A DNA stretch of 64,000 nucleotides from Ctenosaura bakeri (lineage: Eukaryota; Chordata; Lepidosauria; Squamata; Iguanidae). Made by a program: the position numbers and the translations under genes. How positions within the stretch are numbered: position 1 is the first letter of the stretch; every line of letters begins with the position of its first letter. The notes under the pieces are model-generated. The model was not told the origin of the DNA and made no database searches. It saw only the letters and a list, made by a program, of their open reading frames with translations. This document shows, piece after piece, positions 14,346-24,504 of this stretch. The stretch is taken from NCBI GenBank assembly GCA_948474755.1, contig CAOLHI010001842.1, positions 186,001 through 250,000 of the forward strand. The letters run 5' to 3'.

Positions 14346-14813
14346 ACGCAGGAGGAGCGGCTTAAGAGGATGGAGCAAGCCTGTTTTCTGCTGTTCCAGA
14401 GACTAGGACACGGCGCAATGGATTCAAACTACAGGGGAAGATGTAAAGTCGAAGGCTTTCATGGCCGGAATCCATTAATTGTTGTGGGTTTTCCAGGCTT
14501 TGAGGCCGAGTTCTATGAGTATTTTCTCCTGACGTGTCGCCTGCACCTGTGACTGGCATCTTCAGAGGAGCCTCTGAAGATGCCAGCCACAGATCCAAGC
14601 AAAATATCAGGAGAAAACACTCATAGAACATGGCCTCAAAGCCTGGAAAACCCACAACAACCTGCAGGGGAAGAGATTCCACCTAAACATTAGGAAGAAC
14701 TTCCTGATGGGAAGAGCAGTTCGACAGTGGAATATGCTGCTGTCTGGGAATGTGGTGGAATCTCTTTCTTAGGAGTTTTTTTTAACAGAGGCTGGACAGC
14801 CATCTGTCAGGAA
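14346..14813 (+). mobile_element. CR1 LINE fragment, plus strand, split by a Penelope-like repeat
   Basis: CR1 text at 14346-14441 (TTTTCTGCTGTTCCAGAGAC) resumes at 14665 (GAGATTCCACCTAAACATTA) and ends near 14813. The interruption carries a duplicated CAGGGGAAGA on each side. Confidence 0.8.
14442..14664. mobile_element. Penelope-like element remnant: inverted pseudo-LTR pair
   Basis: Two copies of a ~90-bp repeat (TTGTGGGTTTTCCAGGCTTT and its complement) face each other, meeting at a central GAGGAGCCTC. CAGGGGAAGA at 14432-14441 and 14665-14674 is the target-site duplication. Identity follows from the larger copy at 33.15 kb, which carries a GIY-YIG reading frame. Confidence 0.75.
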
Positions 14814-15200
14814 TTGTGGAGTTGGAAAAGACCCCAAGGACCATTGAGTCCAACCCCCTGCCATGCAGGAATGCACCATCAAAGCATTCCCAAAAGGTGG
14901 CCCTCCTCTTCACATATTTTCCCTTCACATATTTCCCTGCACATCCCTTCACATATTTAAACATAGCTATCATGTTGCTTCTTACCTTCTCTTCCTTCCA
15001 CCTGAGCTGCTCCTCATAGGGCTTCATGGTTTCTGGGCCTTTCACCATTTGAGTCACCCTCCCTTGGACATGTTCCACCTTGAAAATATCCTTTCTGAAT
15101 TGCGGTGCCCACAACTGGACACAGTATTCCATGTGGGCTCTGACCAAAGCAGAATAGAGTGGAAAAACTGATATCTTCCAACATTTGGCAGATGCCAACT
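14814..15200 (-). mobile_element. CR1 LINE fragment, minus strand
   Basis: From GTTGGAAAAGACCCCAAGG to the ORF2 C-terminal region (YSALVRAHMEYCVQLWAPQF on the minus strand). It is joined tail-to-tail with the preceding plus-strand CR1. Confidence 0.8.
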
Positions 15201-15359
15201 GGGATGCATGTGGCCAAGCAACGTTAGAATGTGGTCAAGATGGCAAAAGTCATTAATGAGAAAGAATGCACACCTGGGAAAGATTGCAGAAGTTTGCTTT
15301 TGCCTCAACCTGTGTGTCAGTTTCTGCTCCACAAACCCCAAGTAGGTTCTCAGCGGCTA

Positions 15360-15905
15360 TCACTCCTCATCGTATTTGAAGGGATGTCATGTTGGTGAGG
15401 GAGAGGGCTTGTTTTCTCCTGCTCCAGAGATGAGGACAAGGAGCAATTGATTCAAATTACAGAAAAAGAGCAATAGCATATATAGCATTTATTTCTATAC
15501 CGCTTATCAACTGAGTGTTATCTAAGCGGTTTACAATGCATTTTAGCTAATTGCCCCCAGCTGGGTACTCATTTTACTGACCTGTGGAAGGATGGAAGGC
15601 TGAGTCAACCTTGGAGCCGGGCAGGATCGAACTCACAACCTTGTGGTTGCAGTACTAGCATTTAACCACTGCACCACCAGGGCTCAGAGATTCTACTTAA
15701 GCCTCAGGAAGAACTTCCTGATGGTCATTGCCGTCCAGCAGTGGAATATGCTGCCTCCATGGAGTATGATAGTTTCCTTCTTTGGAGGTTTTTAAGCAGA
15801 GGTTGGATGGCCATCTGTTGAGAGTGCTTTGATGTGGGTTCCAGCATGGCAAGGGGTTGGACTTGATGGCCTCTGGGGTCTCTTCCAACTCTATGATTCT
15901 ATGAG
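15360..15905 (+). mobile_element. CR1 LINE 3' part, plus strand, split by a SINE
   Basis: CR1 sequence (GAAGGGATGTCATGTTGGTG) up to about 15470 resumes at 15688 (GATTCTACTTAAGCCTCAGG) and ends in TCTATGATTCTATGA. Confidence 0.85.
15472..15687 (-). repeat. tRNA-derived SINE (family B) nested in CR1
   Basis: The minus strand reads GAGCCCTGGTGGTGCAGTGG (A-box region), then CGATCCTGCCCGGCTCCAAG (B-box region), then GGTAC/AATGAGTACCCAGCT. It ends in an AT-rich tail. A short AGAG repeat flanks it. Confidence 0.85.
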
Positions 15906-16759
15906 TCTAAGCTATTTACCTTTAGCAGCATTTTTGAAACTGGTGCCCTCTAGACCTGTGAGATTACAACCTTCATCATGCCCTGGCCAACCAGTTAAGG
16001 AAGGTTGCTGTACATACAGGACAAGAGCCAAATGCCAGACCTTGGGAAATTTACACCCCCCTAGAATTTCCCAGGACACAGGACCTTGGTCATTCTGTCT
16101 GAAGGATACTGGGAGTTGTAGTCCCAAAGATTAATATGCTTCCAAGATCTGTCACATGGTGCTGTCTCACCTGGGTTGTTTGTGGTTATTAGGTGAGCTG
16201 GAATCCACAGCTGCTGAAAGGCAATCACAACATGCTCTTGGGCTGGGTCTTAGAATCAAGGAAGGGTGCCGAGGGTTCTGTCTAGAGAGGCAAAGAGATC
16301 AGTGAGCTGAGAATTTGTACAGGGATTTGATGCAACTCTAGGAAGACAGCCATGTGGCAGGAGAGACCTATGAATGGTGTTTCGTTGTTATGGGAACAAC
16401 TCTTCTGGAACCAAAAAAAGGGCAAACAACCCAAACCTGCTGAATTTGGAAAGAGCCAGTCTCTTTCCTGAACATGGTCTCTTTCTTTCTCTGTCTCTCT
16501 CTCACTCACTCACTCATATTCCTACCTCGAAGGCTACAGCTTCAGACGATGCAAAGCGAGAACATGATGAAATTTTTCACTTGGATGACATTTCCCAGCA
16601 TCCATGAGCCAGAAAGATGGGGATTCTGAGAGCAGCAGTCTGAAAGAGAACATTTCCCAGCTTGAGCCAAATGCCAGCCTTAGTCAATAAACAGGAAACT
16701 TGTCCATTTATTTTTTTTTCTTTATTTGTTTAAAGCATTTACCTATCATTCCTTGGTTC
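15906..16759. other. No gene seen
   Basis: Contains an ACTGGGAGTTGTAGTCCC word near 16110, typical of the M3 hAT-like MITE remnants, and a CTCT/ACTC simple repeat at about 16483-16515. No gene is recognised. Confidence 0.45.
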
Positions 16760-17060
16760 ACTCTGGCTTGTCTATTGTTTCTATGAATGGTTGTGAAAGC
16801 TGGATGCAAAAGGAAGCTGACAGGAAGAACATTGACTCATTTGGAACGTGATGGTGGAGGAGAAATCTGCAGATACCTTGGACTGCCAAAAAGACAAATG
16901 AATGGGTTCAGAAGAAAATCAAGGCTGAACTCCCACTAGACGCCAAGATGACAACAGAGGCTGTCCTAGTTTGGAGATATCATGAGATAACGTGATTCAT
17001 CGGAAAAGACCATAATGCTTGGTAAAGTGGAAGGCAGGAGGAAAAGAGGGAGATTTCATT
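16760..17060 (+). mobile_element. BovB/RTE LINE 3' fragment
   Basis: Translated pieces read YGCESW-like text followed by WTAKKTNEWV and KMTTEAVLVWRYHE, matching the C-terminal end of RTE/BovB ORF2 (consensus style WTAKRTNESVLEQI). It is frame-broken and 5'-truncated. A related piece lies at 27.8 kb. Confidence 0.7.
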
Positions 17061-17073
17061 ACAGGCAGATTGA

Positions 17074-17805
17074 TTCATAGAATCATAGAGTTGGAAGAGA
17101 CCCCAGGGGCCATCCAGTCCAACCCCCTGCCATGCAAGAACACCCATCAAAGCATTCCCTGTGACAGATGGCCATCCAGCCTCTCCTTAAAAACCTCCAA
17201 AGACGGAGACTCAACCACACTCCATGGAGGCAGCCTATTCTGCTGCTGGAGAGCTCTGACCATCAGGAAGTTCTTCCTGAGGTTCAGGTGGAATCTCCTT
17301 TCCTGCAGCTTGAATCCATTGCTCCATGTCCTAGTCTCTGGAGCAGTGGGAAACAAGCCCACTCCCTCCTCAACATGACATCTCTTCAAATATTTAAACA
17401 TGGCTCTCATGTCCCCTCTTAACCTTCTCTTCTGCAGACTAAACATCCCCAGCTCCCTAAGACGCTCTTCACAAGGCTTCATGGCTTCCAGACCTTTCAC
17501 CATTTTGGTTGCCCTCCTCTGGACACACTCCAGCTTGTCCGTGTCCTCCTTCTTGAACTGTGGTGCCCAGAACTGGACACAGGATTCCAAATGTGGTCTA
17601 ACCAATGCAGAACAGAGTGGTACCATCACCTCCCTCAATCTAGACACCATACTCCTATTGATACAATCAAGAATCGTGTTGGCTTTCTTGGCTGCCACAT
17701 CACACTGCTGACTCATGTTCAGCTTGTGATCTATCAAGACTCCTAGATCCCTTTCACAAGTCTAGCCACATCCATCCCATCCTATATTTGTGTATTCCAT
17801 GTTTT
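17074..17805 (-). mobile_element. CR1 LINE, 3' part, minus strand
   Basis: The minus strand holds a 196-codon open stretch of the ORF2 C-terminus, from MIDHKLNMSQQCDVAAKKAN to FKERLDGHLSQG. It retains more open frame than most copies here, but no catalytic RT domain is present. Confidence 0.9.
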
Positions 17806-18105
17806 CAATGAAGGAAGCTGCAGCCCTGACCTTGCAAGACCTGAGCAGGGCTGTCGATAACAGGGTGATGTTACCCTCAGAGGTGGTGGACTTTGAGGAC
17901 CACTCGCAATGCCAGCATCTCCCTAGTATTTGGGGAATTATAGTTCAATGAGACTTGCAAGAGGAGGGTAACAGCAGGATCTTTTCACCTGTGTATAATA
18001 GTACTGCCTGTAGAGAGAACTCCAGTTAAAAGTTAAACAGAGTATTTTATTGGGAATTGGTACACACACAAGAAACCATACAAGGCTATCAGAAAGTGAG
18101 GAAAG
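17806..18105. other. No gene seen
   Basis: Intergenic sequence; a weak LTR-like AGTTAAACAGAGTATTTTAT precedes the Penelope-like remnant. Nothing more can be supported. Confidence 0.4.
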
Positions 18106-18118
18106 AATGGTTGCATAG

Positions 18119-18361
18119 GTTGTTGTGGGTTTTCCGGGCTTTGAGGCCGTGTTCTATTAGTATTTTCTCTTGATGTTTCACCCGCATCTGTGGCTGGCAT
18201 CTCCAGAGGATCTCTGTGGTGGAACTCTTAAGATCCTCTGAAGATGCCAGCCACAGATACAGGCGAAACATCAGGAGAAAATACTAATAGAACACGGCCT
18301 CAAAGCCCGGAAAACCCACAACAACCTATGGATTCTGGCCATCGAAAGCCTTCAACCTCAC
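18119..18361. mobile_element. Penelope-like element remnant with 13-bp target duplication
   Basis: Two pseudo-LTR copies lie in inverted orientation around TGTGGTGGAACTCTTAAG, and an 'ATGGATTCTGGCCATCGAAA' tail follows. AATGGTTGCATAG is repeated at 18106-18118 and 18362-18374, so both ends are precise. The right arm contains a hammerhead-like core. Confidence 0.85.
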
Positions 18362-18374
18362 AATGGTTGCATAG

Positions 18375-18991
18375 CCAGAAAATGGGTGGAAAAGGTGATA
18401 CTTATCAGTCCTAAAGAAGAACGTTAAAGCGGAGTGGCTCAGACAGCATCTGAGGGTAGCCAGAATGAACAGAAGTCTGGGCACCATGTATTATATCCAA
18501 GTATTACTGTTTACTGGGGGCTGGAGTTGAGGTTTTTATGTCCTATTTCCTAACCTGAAGGAGGGTGCCGGAACAAAACAGTAATGGGTAGATAAAGGAG
18601 TCTGGAATGGGTTGACTCTCTTAATGCTAGGTGACATAACATAACGGGAGTCATGACAATCTCTTAATGTAGGGTGAATAGGGAAGGTCTCCATAAGCTA
18701 TGCTCACAGTGGGCCCCTGATTGTTTCACCTGGGCAGTTTTGCCTTCTATTCTTTCCAGGAGTGCTCATAGCTTGCAGTTTTGAAAGGATTGTCCCAAGC
18801 CCATCAGCATCTGGCTTTCCTGCCTAATCCTCTCTGAACTTACGACCTGATCATGTCTGAGGTCATCTTGACCTGGCAACCTGCTTGCAAATAACATCTT
18901 TTCAAACATGTGTTTCATCCATAAATATGTCCAAAAAATAGCACATCCCACAGAGTGGGGATGTATGGTGTGGTAACAGTGATTTGGAGGT
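18375..18991. other. No gene seen
   Basis: No coding or repeat signature could be supported. Confidence 0.4.
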
Positions 18992-19089
18992 AATCCTACC
19001 AGGAATGCTTTGACTGTGTCTTCTTGCATGGCAGAATGGGGTTGGACTGGCTTGCCTTTAGGATCTCTTCCAACTCCAGGATTCTATGA
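18992..19089 (+). mobile_element. CR1 3'-terminal fragment
   Basis: Only the last ~100 bp: GGCAGAATGGGGTTGGACTG followed by TCTCTTCCAACTCCAGGATT and a decayed octamer tail. Confidence 0.75.
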
Positions 19090-19719
19090 AAGTTTGGCCT
19101 GGCCCGGCAAGTGGGAGCAGCTGTTCTTCTCCCAAAATCCAGAACAACCATTATAACAGCCTGGAATGGCCACGTGTTGCCCACTCTACCAGTATTGAAC
19201 AAGATCTTAAGCCTTGGGGAAATTAATTTTTTCCAAGCTCTGGCAAGATGCCAGTCTCCTCCCCTGGGCATAAACACAACCAATCTCTTTGCCTGCACCA
19301 TCTTTTTAATGAATGATACATGAGGCTTTATTAATGCCCTTTGAGAAAATACATCTCTTACAGATCTTATTGCTACTAGCAAGTCCCAAAGCATCAGCAG
19401 GAGCTGCAAGGTCCCTGTTGCACTATCAGCTGTGGTGTGCATTATGAATATTTCCAACCATCCATGCCCTTCTTGGTCTCCCAACCTCACAGACGTTTGC
19501 TCAGTGGTAGCTTCAGATGTGCATATTCTATGATCACCACAACACACAGGAGGAAAATCTGGGGCTCTTTATAAAAACTAAATTGCTCTCCTGGCCAGAG
19601 TGAGCCATTTGTTAATAGCTGCAATGTTTTTGCCAGCGTGGTAATCAAGTTGGAAATTTATTAATTTTTATCTTATTTCTACCCTACGTATCTCCCCAAA
19701 CATTGGGGGGGGCAGTTTA
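19090..19719. other. No gene seen
   Basis: Intergenic; no feature can be supported. Confidence 0.4.
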
Positions 19720-19721
19720 TA

Positions 19722-19944
19722 TAGTCAGACCTGCATATCTGTGGATTCTATATTCATGGAGTTAACCAACCACAGCTTGAAAAATATTGAGAAAAATCAC
19801 AAAAGCAAACTTTGATTTTGCCATTTTATATAAGAGATGCTGTTTTATTACACCATTGTACGTAATGGGATTTGAGCATCCACAAATGTTGGTATCCACG
19901 GGGGATCCTGGAACCAAACCCTAGGAGATACCGAGGGCTCACTG
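19722..19944. mobile_element. Tigger/pogo-like DNA transposon (MITE)
   Basis: Starts TAGTCAGACCTGCATATCTG and ends CCGAGGGCTCACTG. Inside are GGATTCTATATTCATGGAG, GAGCATCCACAAATGTTGGT and GGGGGATCCTGGAACCAA, words typical of Tigger-type repeats. TA flanks both ends (19720-19721 and 19945-19946), as expected for Tc1/mariner/pogo elements. Confidence 0.65.
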
Positions 19945-20064
19945 TAGTGCAGATTAAAACAATATGACTTAAAAATTCATTACAATAAAAAAACAAAACA
20001 AAAAAAACAGTTGAACAATTAAACATGCAAATGACTCAGACTAAGGGAGTACTTAGCACTCACA

Positions 20065-20285
20065 AGAGTCTGTGTGCTGCAGTGCTTTGAGCGTTGGACA
20101 ATGACGCTGGAGGCCAGGCTTCAAATCCTTGCTCAGCCCCAGGAATCCACTGGTTGACCTAGGAAAGTCACACTCTCTCAGCCTCAGAGGAGGCAGAGGC
20201 ATCCCCTCACAGCCAATGACAGAGCTGATCCCCTAAACAAGGAATGTCACCAAGGCTATCCCATGGCTGCCAATCCAATTCCCCA
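20065..20285 (+). repeat. tRNA-derived SINE (family A), plus strand
   Basis: GTGCAGTGCTTTGAGCGTTGG head, CAAATCCTTGCTC B-box region and CACACTCTCTCAGCCTCAGA middle block. The tail is diverged. Confidence 0.7.
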
Positions 20286-20567
20286 TGGATGGCAAAATAG
20301 GGAGCCCCTGGAATGATGTGCACCCCTAGTAGAGGCTGGTGGAAGATGGACTCCCAAGGGCAAGACAGGGTGGCAGCAAACAATGAAAATTAAAGCGTGC
20401 AAGCATGAACCCCCCCTCTCCTCCCTCCATTAGCTATGAGGACTGCACAAGAGGGTTAGCAACAGAGGAAAATTCACTCCCTCAGTCCGTTCCCAACCTT
20501 CATATCTTTTCCCAGTCTCAGAGTGCCAAGCACATGCAGAAACAATCCAAAAAAGTACCAAGGCAGA
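20286..20567. other. No gene seen
   Basis: Short intergenic stretch without a recognisable feature. Confidence 0.4.
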
Positions 20568-20758
20568 GGCCATTTCTGCACTAGCCTGCTATAGTATGAT
20601 GATTCCACTTTCAACATCCTCTGGAATCCTGGGGTTTGCAGTTTAGGGAGGGGCCTCAAAGACCATCCTCAAAGTCCCCCCCAACTGCAAACCCCAGGAT
20701 TCCATAGGATGTTGCAAGTGGAATAATAGCACTATAACAATCTAGTGTGGAAATGGCC
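20568..20758. repeat. M1 palindromic MITE (single copy of the array-type locus)
   Basis: GGCCATTTCTGCACTAGCCT to GTGTGGAAATGGCC. The ~72 bp directly after it (20759-20830) reappears in reverse complement as the spacer of the tandem array at 34.7-35.6 kb. Confidence 0.9.
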
Positions 20759-20830
20759 ATAGTTTCTCGAAGGCTGAGAGTGCAACAAACCAGCAGGTTG
20801 AAACTGGAGAAGGATCTGGCCAGACGTCAG

Positions 20831-21611
20831 CAAAAGAAGCCTTGGTTTGCATCACCCAAAGGTCGCTGTGAGTTCATTCCTCCCAAGGGAAGCAATAATT
20901 ACCTCTGTAATGCTTAATATTCATTGGAGAATCAATGCATTGCAGCAGCTGATCTGCTCAAGGAACTGAGAATGCCTTTCCTCCTCAAGGGATTTTCTTT
21001 CTTTCTCTGCTTCCTCCCTTTCAAAGAAAGATACCTCTCCTGGAAGGAACAAGTCAAACTGCAAAGATGGCACGAAAGTCTCTTCAAACTAGAGTTGCCA
21101 ATTCAAGACTGTTGCAGGTCCAGAGATTTCCAGACCTAAACCTGATGCCTAAAGATAGCCTCCGATGAATCCATCAAACATTATGCATTAAGTACCAACT
21201 CCTGTCGTTCACAGCTTGTCGTTCAAGCATGCGTGCGCATGCACACGTGCACACACACCATAGTTTCCTGTTTAGAAATTAAAACTGAAGTCTCAGCTAA
21301 AGGGGCTGTTCCCAGATCAGGGAGAAAGGAGGGGATGACTCCTTCTCACTTTCTTAGAGAGAAGGGAGAAAGAACATTCAATCTAACTCACTTGCTTCAA
21401 GGAAGAAAGGGGTTGCAGAGGAGAACAGAGGGTGAGCCCCGATTCTACAGTGACTGGGAGGGAAAGCAGAAGCTAGCTAAGTAAATACAGAGAAACTTCA
21501 GAGGAAATAAATAAATAAATAACTAATAGCAACAACAACAATAAAAATATTTATGTCCCACTTTTTCCCAGGTTGGGACTCAAAGCTACTTACAACCATT
21601 TAAAAGACATA
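20831..21611. other. No gene seen; simple repeats
   Basis: Contains a CA/CG-rich dinucleotide patch near 21228-21258, an (AAAT)n run near 21508-21526 and an (AAC)n patch near 21531-21542. No gene is recognised. Confidence 0.5.
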
Positions 21612-21813
21612 GGCCATTTCCACCCTACACTGTGATAGTGCTATTGTTCCACTTTCAACCTCCTGAGGAATTCTGGGATTTGTAGTTTCCTGAGGTCCAA
21701 GAGCTCTCTTGCTGAGAATTCTAAAGGCCCCTCCTTAAACGGCAAACCTCAGGATTCCACCAGATGTTGGAAGTGGAATAATAGCACTATAACTGGGTAG
21801 GCTTGAAATGCCC
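21612..21813. repeat. M1 palindromic MITE, long-core form
   Basis: Left terminus GGCCATTTCCACCCTACACT, right terminus decayed (TTGAAATGCCC). Flanks ATA and TTA agree with a TWA-type 3-bp target site. Confidence 0.8.
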
Positions 21814-22444
21814 TTAGTTAAAACCCATAGAATATAAAAGTTAAAAGTCTTTGCAAGTGGCAGCAAATTGTAGCAAGCTGCTGCTCTGCTGGCTAAGCTA
21901 GAGATCTGCACCCACCCCTTGCCCGTTGCTGAGCCCACCAAAACTGGAGAATTTGTACTCTCCTTTGTATTTTGTGACCCACAAAGACCAGAGACTCCAG
22001 GCCACGTCCTGAGATCTGGAAACCCTCCTTGAAATGGAGCTCTTCTTTTCACTATCAAGAAGTAAACAATTGCCTGCCCCACACCATCATAGCCCAAGGG
22101 ATCCATCTTATTGCCAACTAAGAGGGAAAGAGACCAATCAGACACAGAGCTTGGATAGATAACTTTTTTGGACAACAAGGCCCCCAGAAGAGACAGCTGT
22201 TGATTCTACTGTTGAGTCCACCATGAGATCCTACATCACACTCTCTCAGTGTAAATCAGGCATGAGCATGGAGACTAGGGGGACACATTAGCCTCCCCCT
22301 CAAGACCTTGGAGGCCCCACACCCACCCATTGCATCCCCCCTTTAAATTTTTTATTCCTAAAATGCTCCAAGTGCCCTCTAGGGATTACATGGGTGTTAT
22401 GTTTGATGTGTACAGTAGTTTGTCATGAAAAGGTTGGATCAAAC
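21814..22444. other. No gene seen
   Basis: Intergenic sequence up to the target duplication of the SPIN-type element. Confidence 0.4.
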
Positions 22445-22452
22445 CTGTAGAA

Positions 22453-23151
22453 CCGTGGTTCTCAACCTGTGGGTCGGGACCCCTTTGAGGGTCGAACAAC
22501 CCTTTCACAGGGGTTGCCTAAGACCATCGGAAAATACATATTTCCGATGGTCTTAGGCTCCATTTCCTCGTCAGTGGTGGTGCGCAAGCACGAGCCACGT
22601 GCTCGCGTCCTCCTGCCCCCTGTTCAGAAGGGACTGAAATCGCTCCCCTTCTCCGCTACTGGGAGAACCTCCCGTCTGACAGGCCAGCTTGGGGGGGGCG
22701 GCGGTAGCACGGGGGGCAGGCCCCCTCCTCGCCACAGCCCCTGCCCCACTTGCCACGGAGGGGGGCGCTGCGGAAGGGCCGGGGGGCCACAAGGCGACGC
22801 TTTTCCGGGGGGGAGCTGCGCCCGGCGCAAAAGACAAAGGCATTGGGATTCTTCCCCCCTCCCGGCCAGGGTCAACACTCTGGAAACTTTTCCCACACTG
22901 CCCCCCCCCCAGCGGAAACAAGAGCGAAGCAGAAGCAGAGCCCGGGGGGGGTGTCTCGGAGTTTTTCCCGGGGGAGACGCGTGGCTCCTCTTTCCGTCCC
23001 TGCCCGCCTCCCCCGTTCCTGGCCAGCGAGGCAGCTTTTGCCAGGGGGGAGGCATTGTAAATAATAAACAAATAATTTTATGGTTGGGGGTCACCACAAC
23101 ATGAGGAACTGTATTAAAGGGTCGCGGTATTAGGAAGGTTGAGAACCACTG
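22453..23151 (+). mobile_element. SPIN-type non-autonomous hAT element with GC-rich core
   Basis: Termini are CCGTGGTTCTCAACCTGTGG and AAGGTTGAGAACCACTG. Subterminal sequence includes the SPIN hairpin AGACCATCGGAAAATACATA and the GGGGTCACCACAACATGAGG block. CTGTAGAA at 22445-22452 and 23152-23159 is an 8-bp target duplication, as expected for hAT. The central ~490 bp is very GC-rich and recurs at 57.4 and 63.6 kb. ORFs across it look like compositional accidents. No transposase is present. Confidence 0.85.
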
Positions 23152-23159
23152 CTGTAGAA

Positions 23160-23476
23160 AATACTTTGTGATGTGGGTTGTTAAGTGCACCTGTGAAAAA
23201 CCATGTGACTCTAGCTGAGTCATGCTGAGTCATGCTGATGAGCAATTGGGGAGAAGGTTGCATCAGGTGTGGGGAGAATGCAAACATTGGCAGGATTGCA
23301 ACAGCTAGTGTGAGTATAAATGTAGCTGAGAGCTAGCCAACAAGTTGTATATGGTGCCTGACGTGTCTGCCGGGGGCTCTGTCAGAAAGAGCAAGCAGGA
23401 GGATGCTGGAATGCCTTCTGGAGATTCTTGTGAATATGTACACATTGTAACTCAAGAATAAATTACCTCCTTGATG
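23160..23476 (+). repeat. Possible ERV LTR split by a solo LTR
   Basis: Contains a TATA-like GTATAAATG near 23313 and AGAATAAATTA near 23455, in LTR-like order. After the nested LTR the sequence continues at 24162 with a primer-binding-site-like ATTGGCGTGGGTGAG near 24172. The outer edges are not defined. Confidence 0.35.
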
Positions 23477-24156
23477 TGTCAATGTCAGGCGGAGACCAAG
23501 CAACACAGAGGCAGCAACTGGGGTTTTTATGGCTTTTAGTAAGTAGTCTGTAAAATAATCAAGGGTTTACAGCACCCAAAGCAAACAAAAGCAATAAATA
23601 AGGCTGTAAAGTAATTAAGGGGTTACATCACCCAAAACAAATGAAGGCAGAGGAACTCAGGAATAGCAAGCCCATGGAACAGGTAGCAGAGTCACAGATG
23701 AATGAAAGTTGTTGCCCCATAACCCCTACTCCCCAGCATCTACCTTAAATAGTCTTTAGCCCAGCTGGGGCTGATCAAGTGTCTGTTAACCTGGCCTGTA
23801 GCTGAAGGCTCTCTGATCTCAGCCACTTCTCTAGCAGGCATTTTGATTTGTGAACTGCCACCTTTTCCAGCCGCCTCTGGAGGAATGTGGGGGGAGAGTC
23901 TGCTGCAAGCTCTGGGCAGGAGTCAGAAGCAGCAGCTTCTGTCGAGCCAGAAGCATTGGACTCCTCTGCTGTAGGTATCGGCCCTGGGTCAGCTGGGGAG
24001 TCGCTGGCAGACCCCTCCGTTGCCTCTGCAGGAGCCCCCTCTCCCTCCAATGGATCCTCCAAGAGATCCTCCCCTGGCTGGGAGTTCAAGCCCAACTCAG
24101 AGTCCCCGTCTGAATTGGCAGCCTGCTCAGCCTCCTGCTCAGCCTGGCTCATGACA
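23477..24156 (-). mobile_element. Solo LTR with an acidic ORF, minus strand
   Basis: The + strand starts TGTCAATGTCAGG and ends GCTCATGACA (TG...CA). TGATG at 23472-23476 and 24157-24161 is a perfect 5-bp target duplication. The minus strand carries an open frame (23775-24152) that starts at the LTR edge and is Glu/Ser/Ala/Pro-rich, ending with a more basic stretch (LQRRLEKVAVHKSK). No internal retroelement region is left. Confidence 0.85.
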
Positions 24157-24500
24157 TGATGGAAGAAAACAATTGGCGTGGGTGAGTTTTTCCTGGCTAC
24201 AGTGCATTGCTGCTAAGATATTTTCTGCTGCTGGGCATGCTTCCAAAGCTGTGGGAGCAATCTCTGCTATATTTTGGGCATGACATAGTTGTTAAGAATA
24301 TACTGTAAGATTTTGGTTGGTATAAATAGTAATTGATCATTGCTTTATGTTTGTTTTAAATCTCTTCCATGGTTAGTAGTTCCCTCCAGTCCAAACCCAT
24401 TCTGCCACCCACAAATACACAATCAAAGCACTCCCAACAGATGGCCACCTTGCCAAGAAAACCCTTGGAGAAGATCATCATAAGATGGAGTCAACATGAA
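24157..24500. other. No gene seen
   Basis: Flank of the solo LTR, with a short SINE-A-like tail piece (AAGAAAACCCTTGGAGAAG) near 24457-24500. Confidence 0.4.
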
Positions 24501-24504
24501 GGTA

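Noticed and set aside
22469..23104. A 211-codon ORF across the SPIN-type element
   Set aside because: It starts in the terminal repeat and crosses a GC-rich core. The frame is not kept intact in the other copies.
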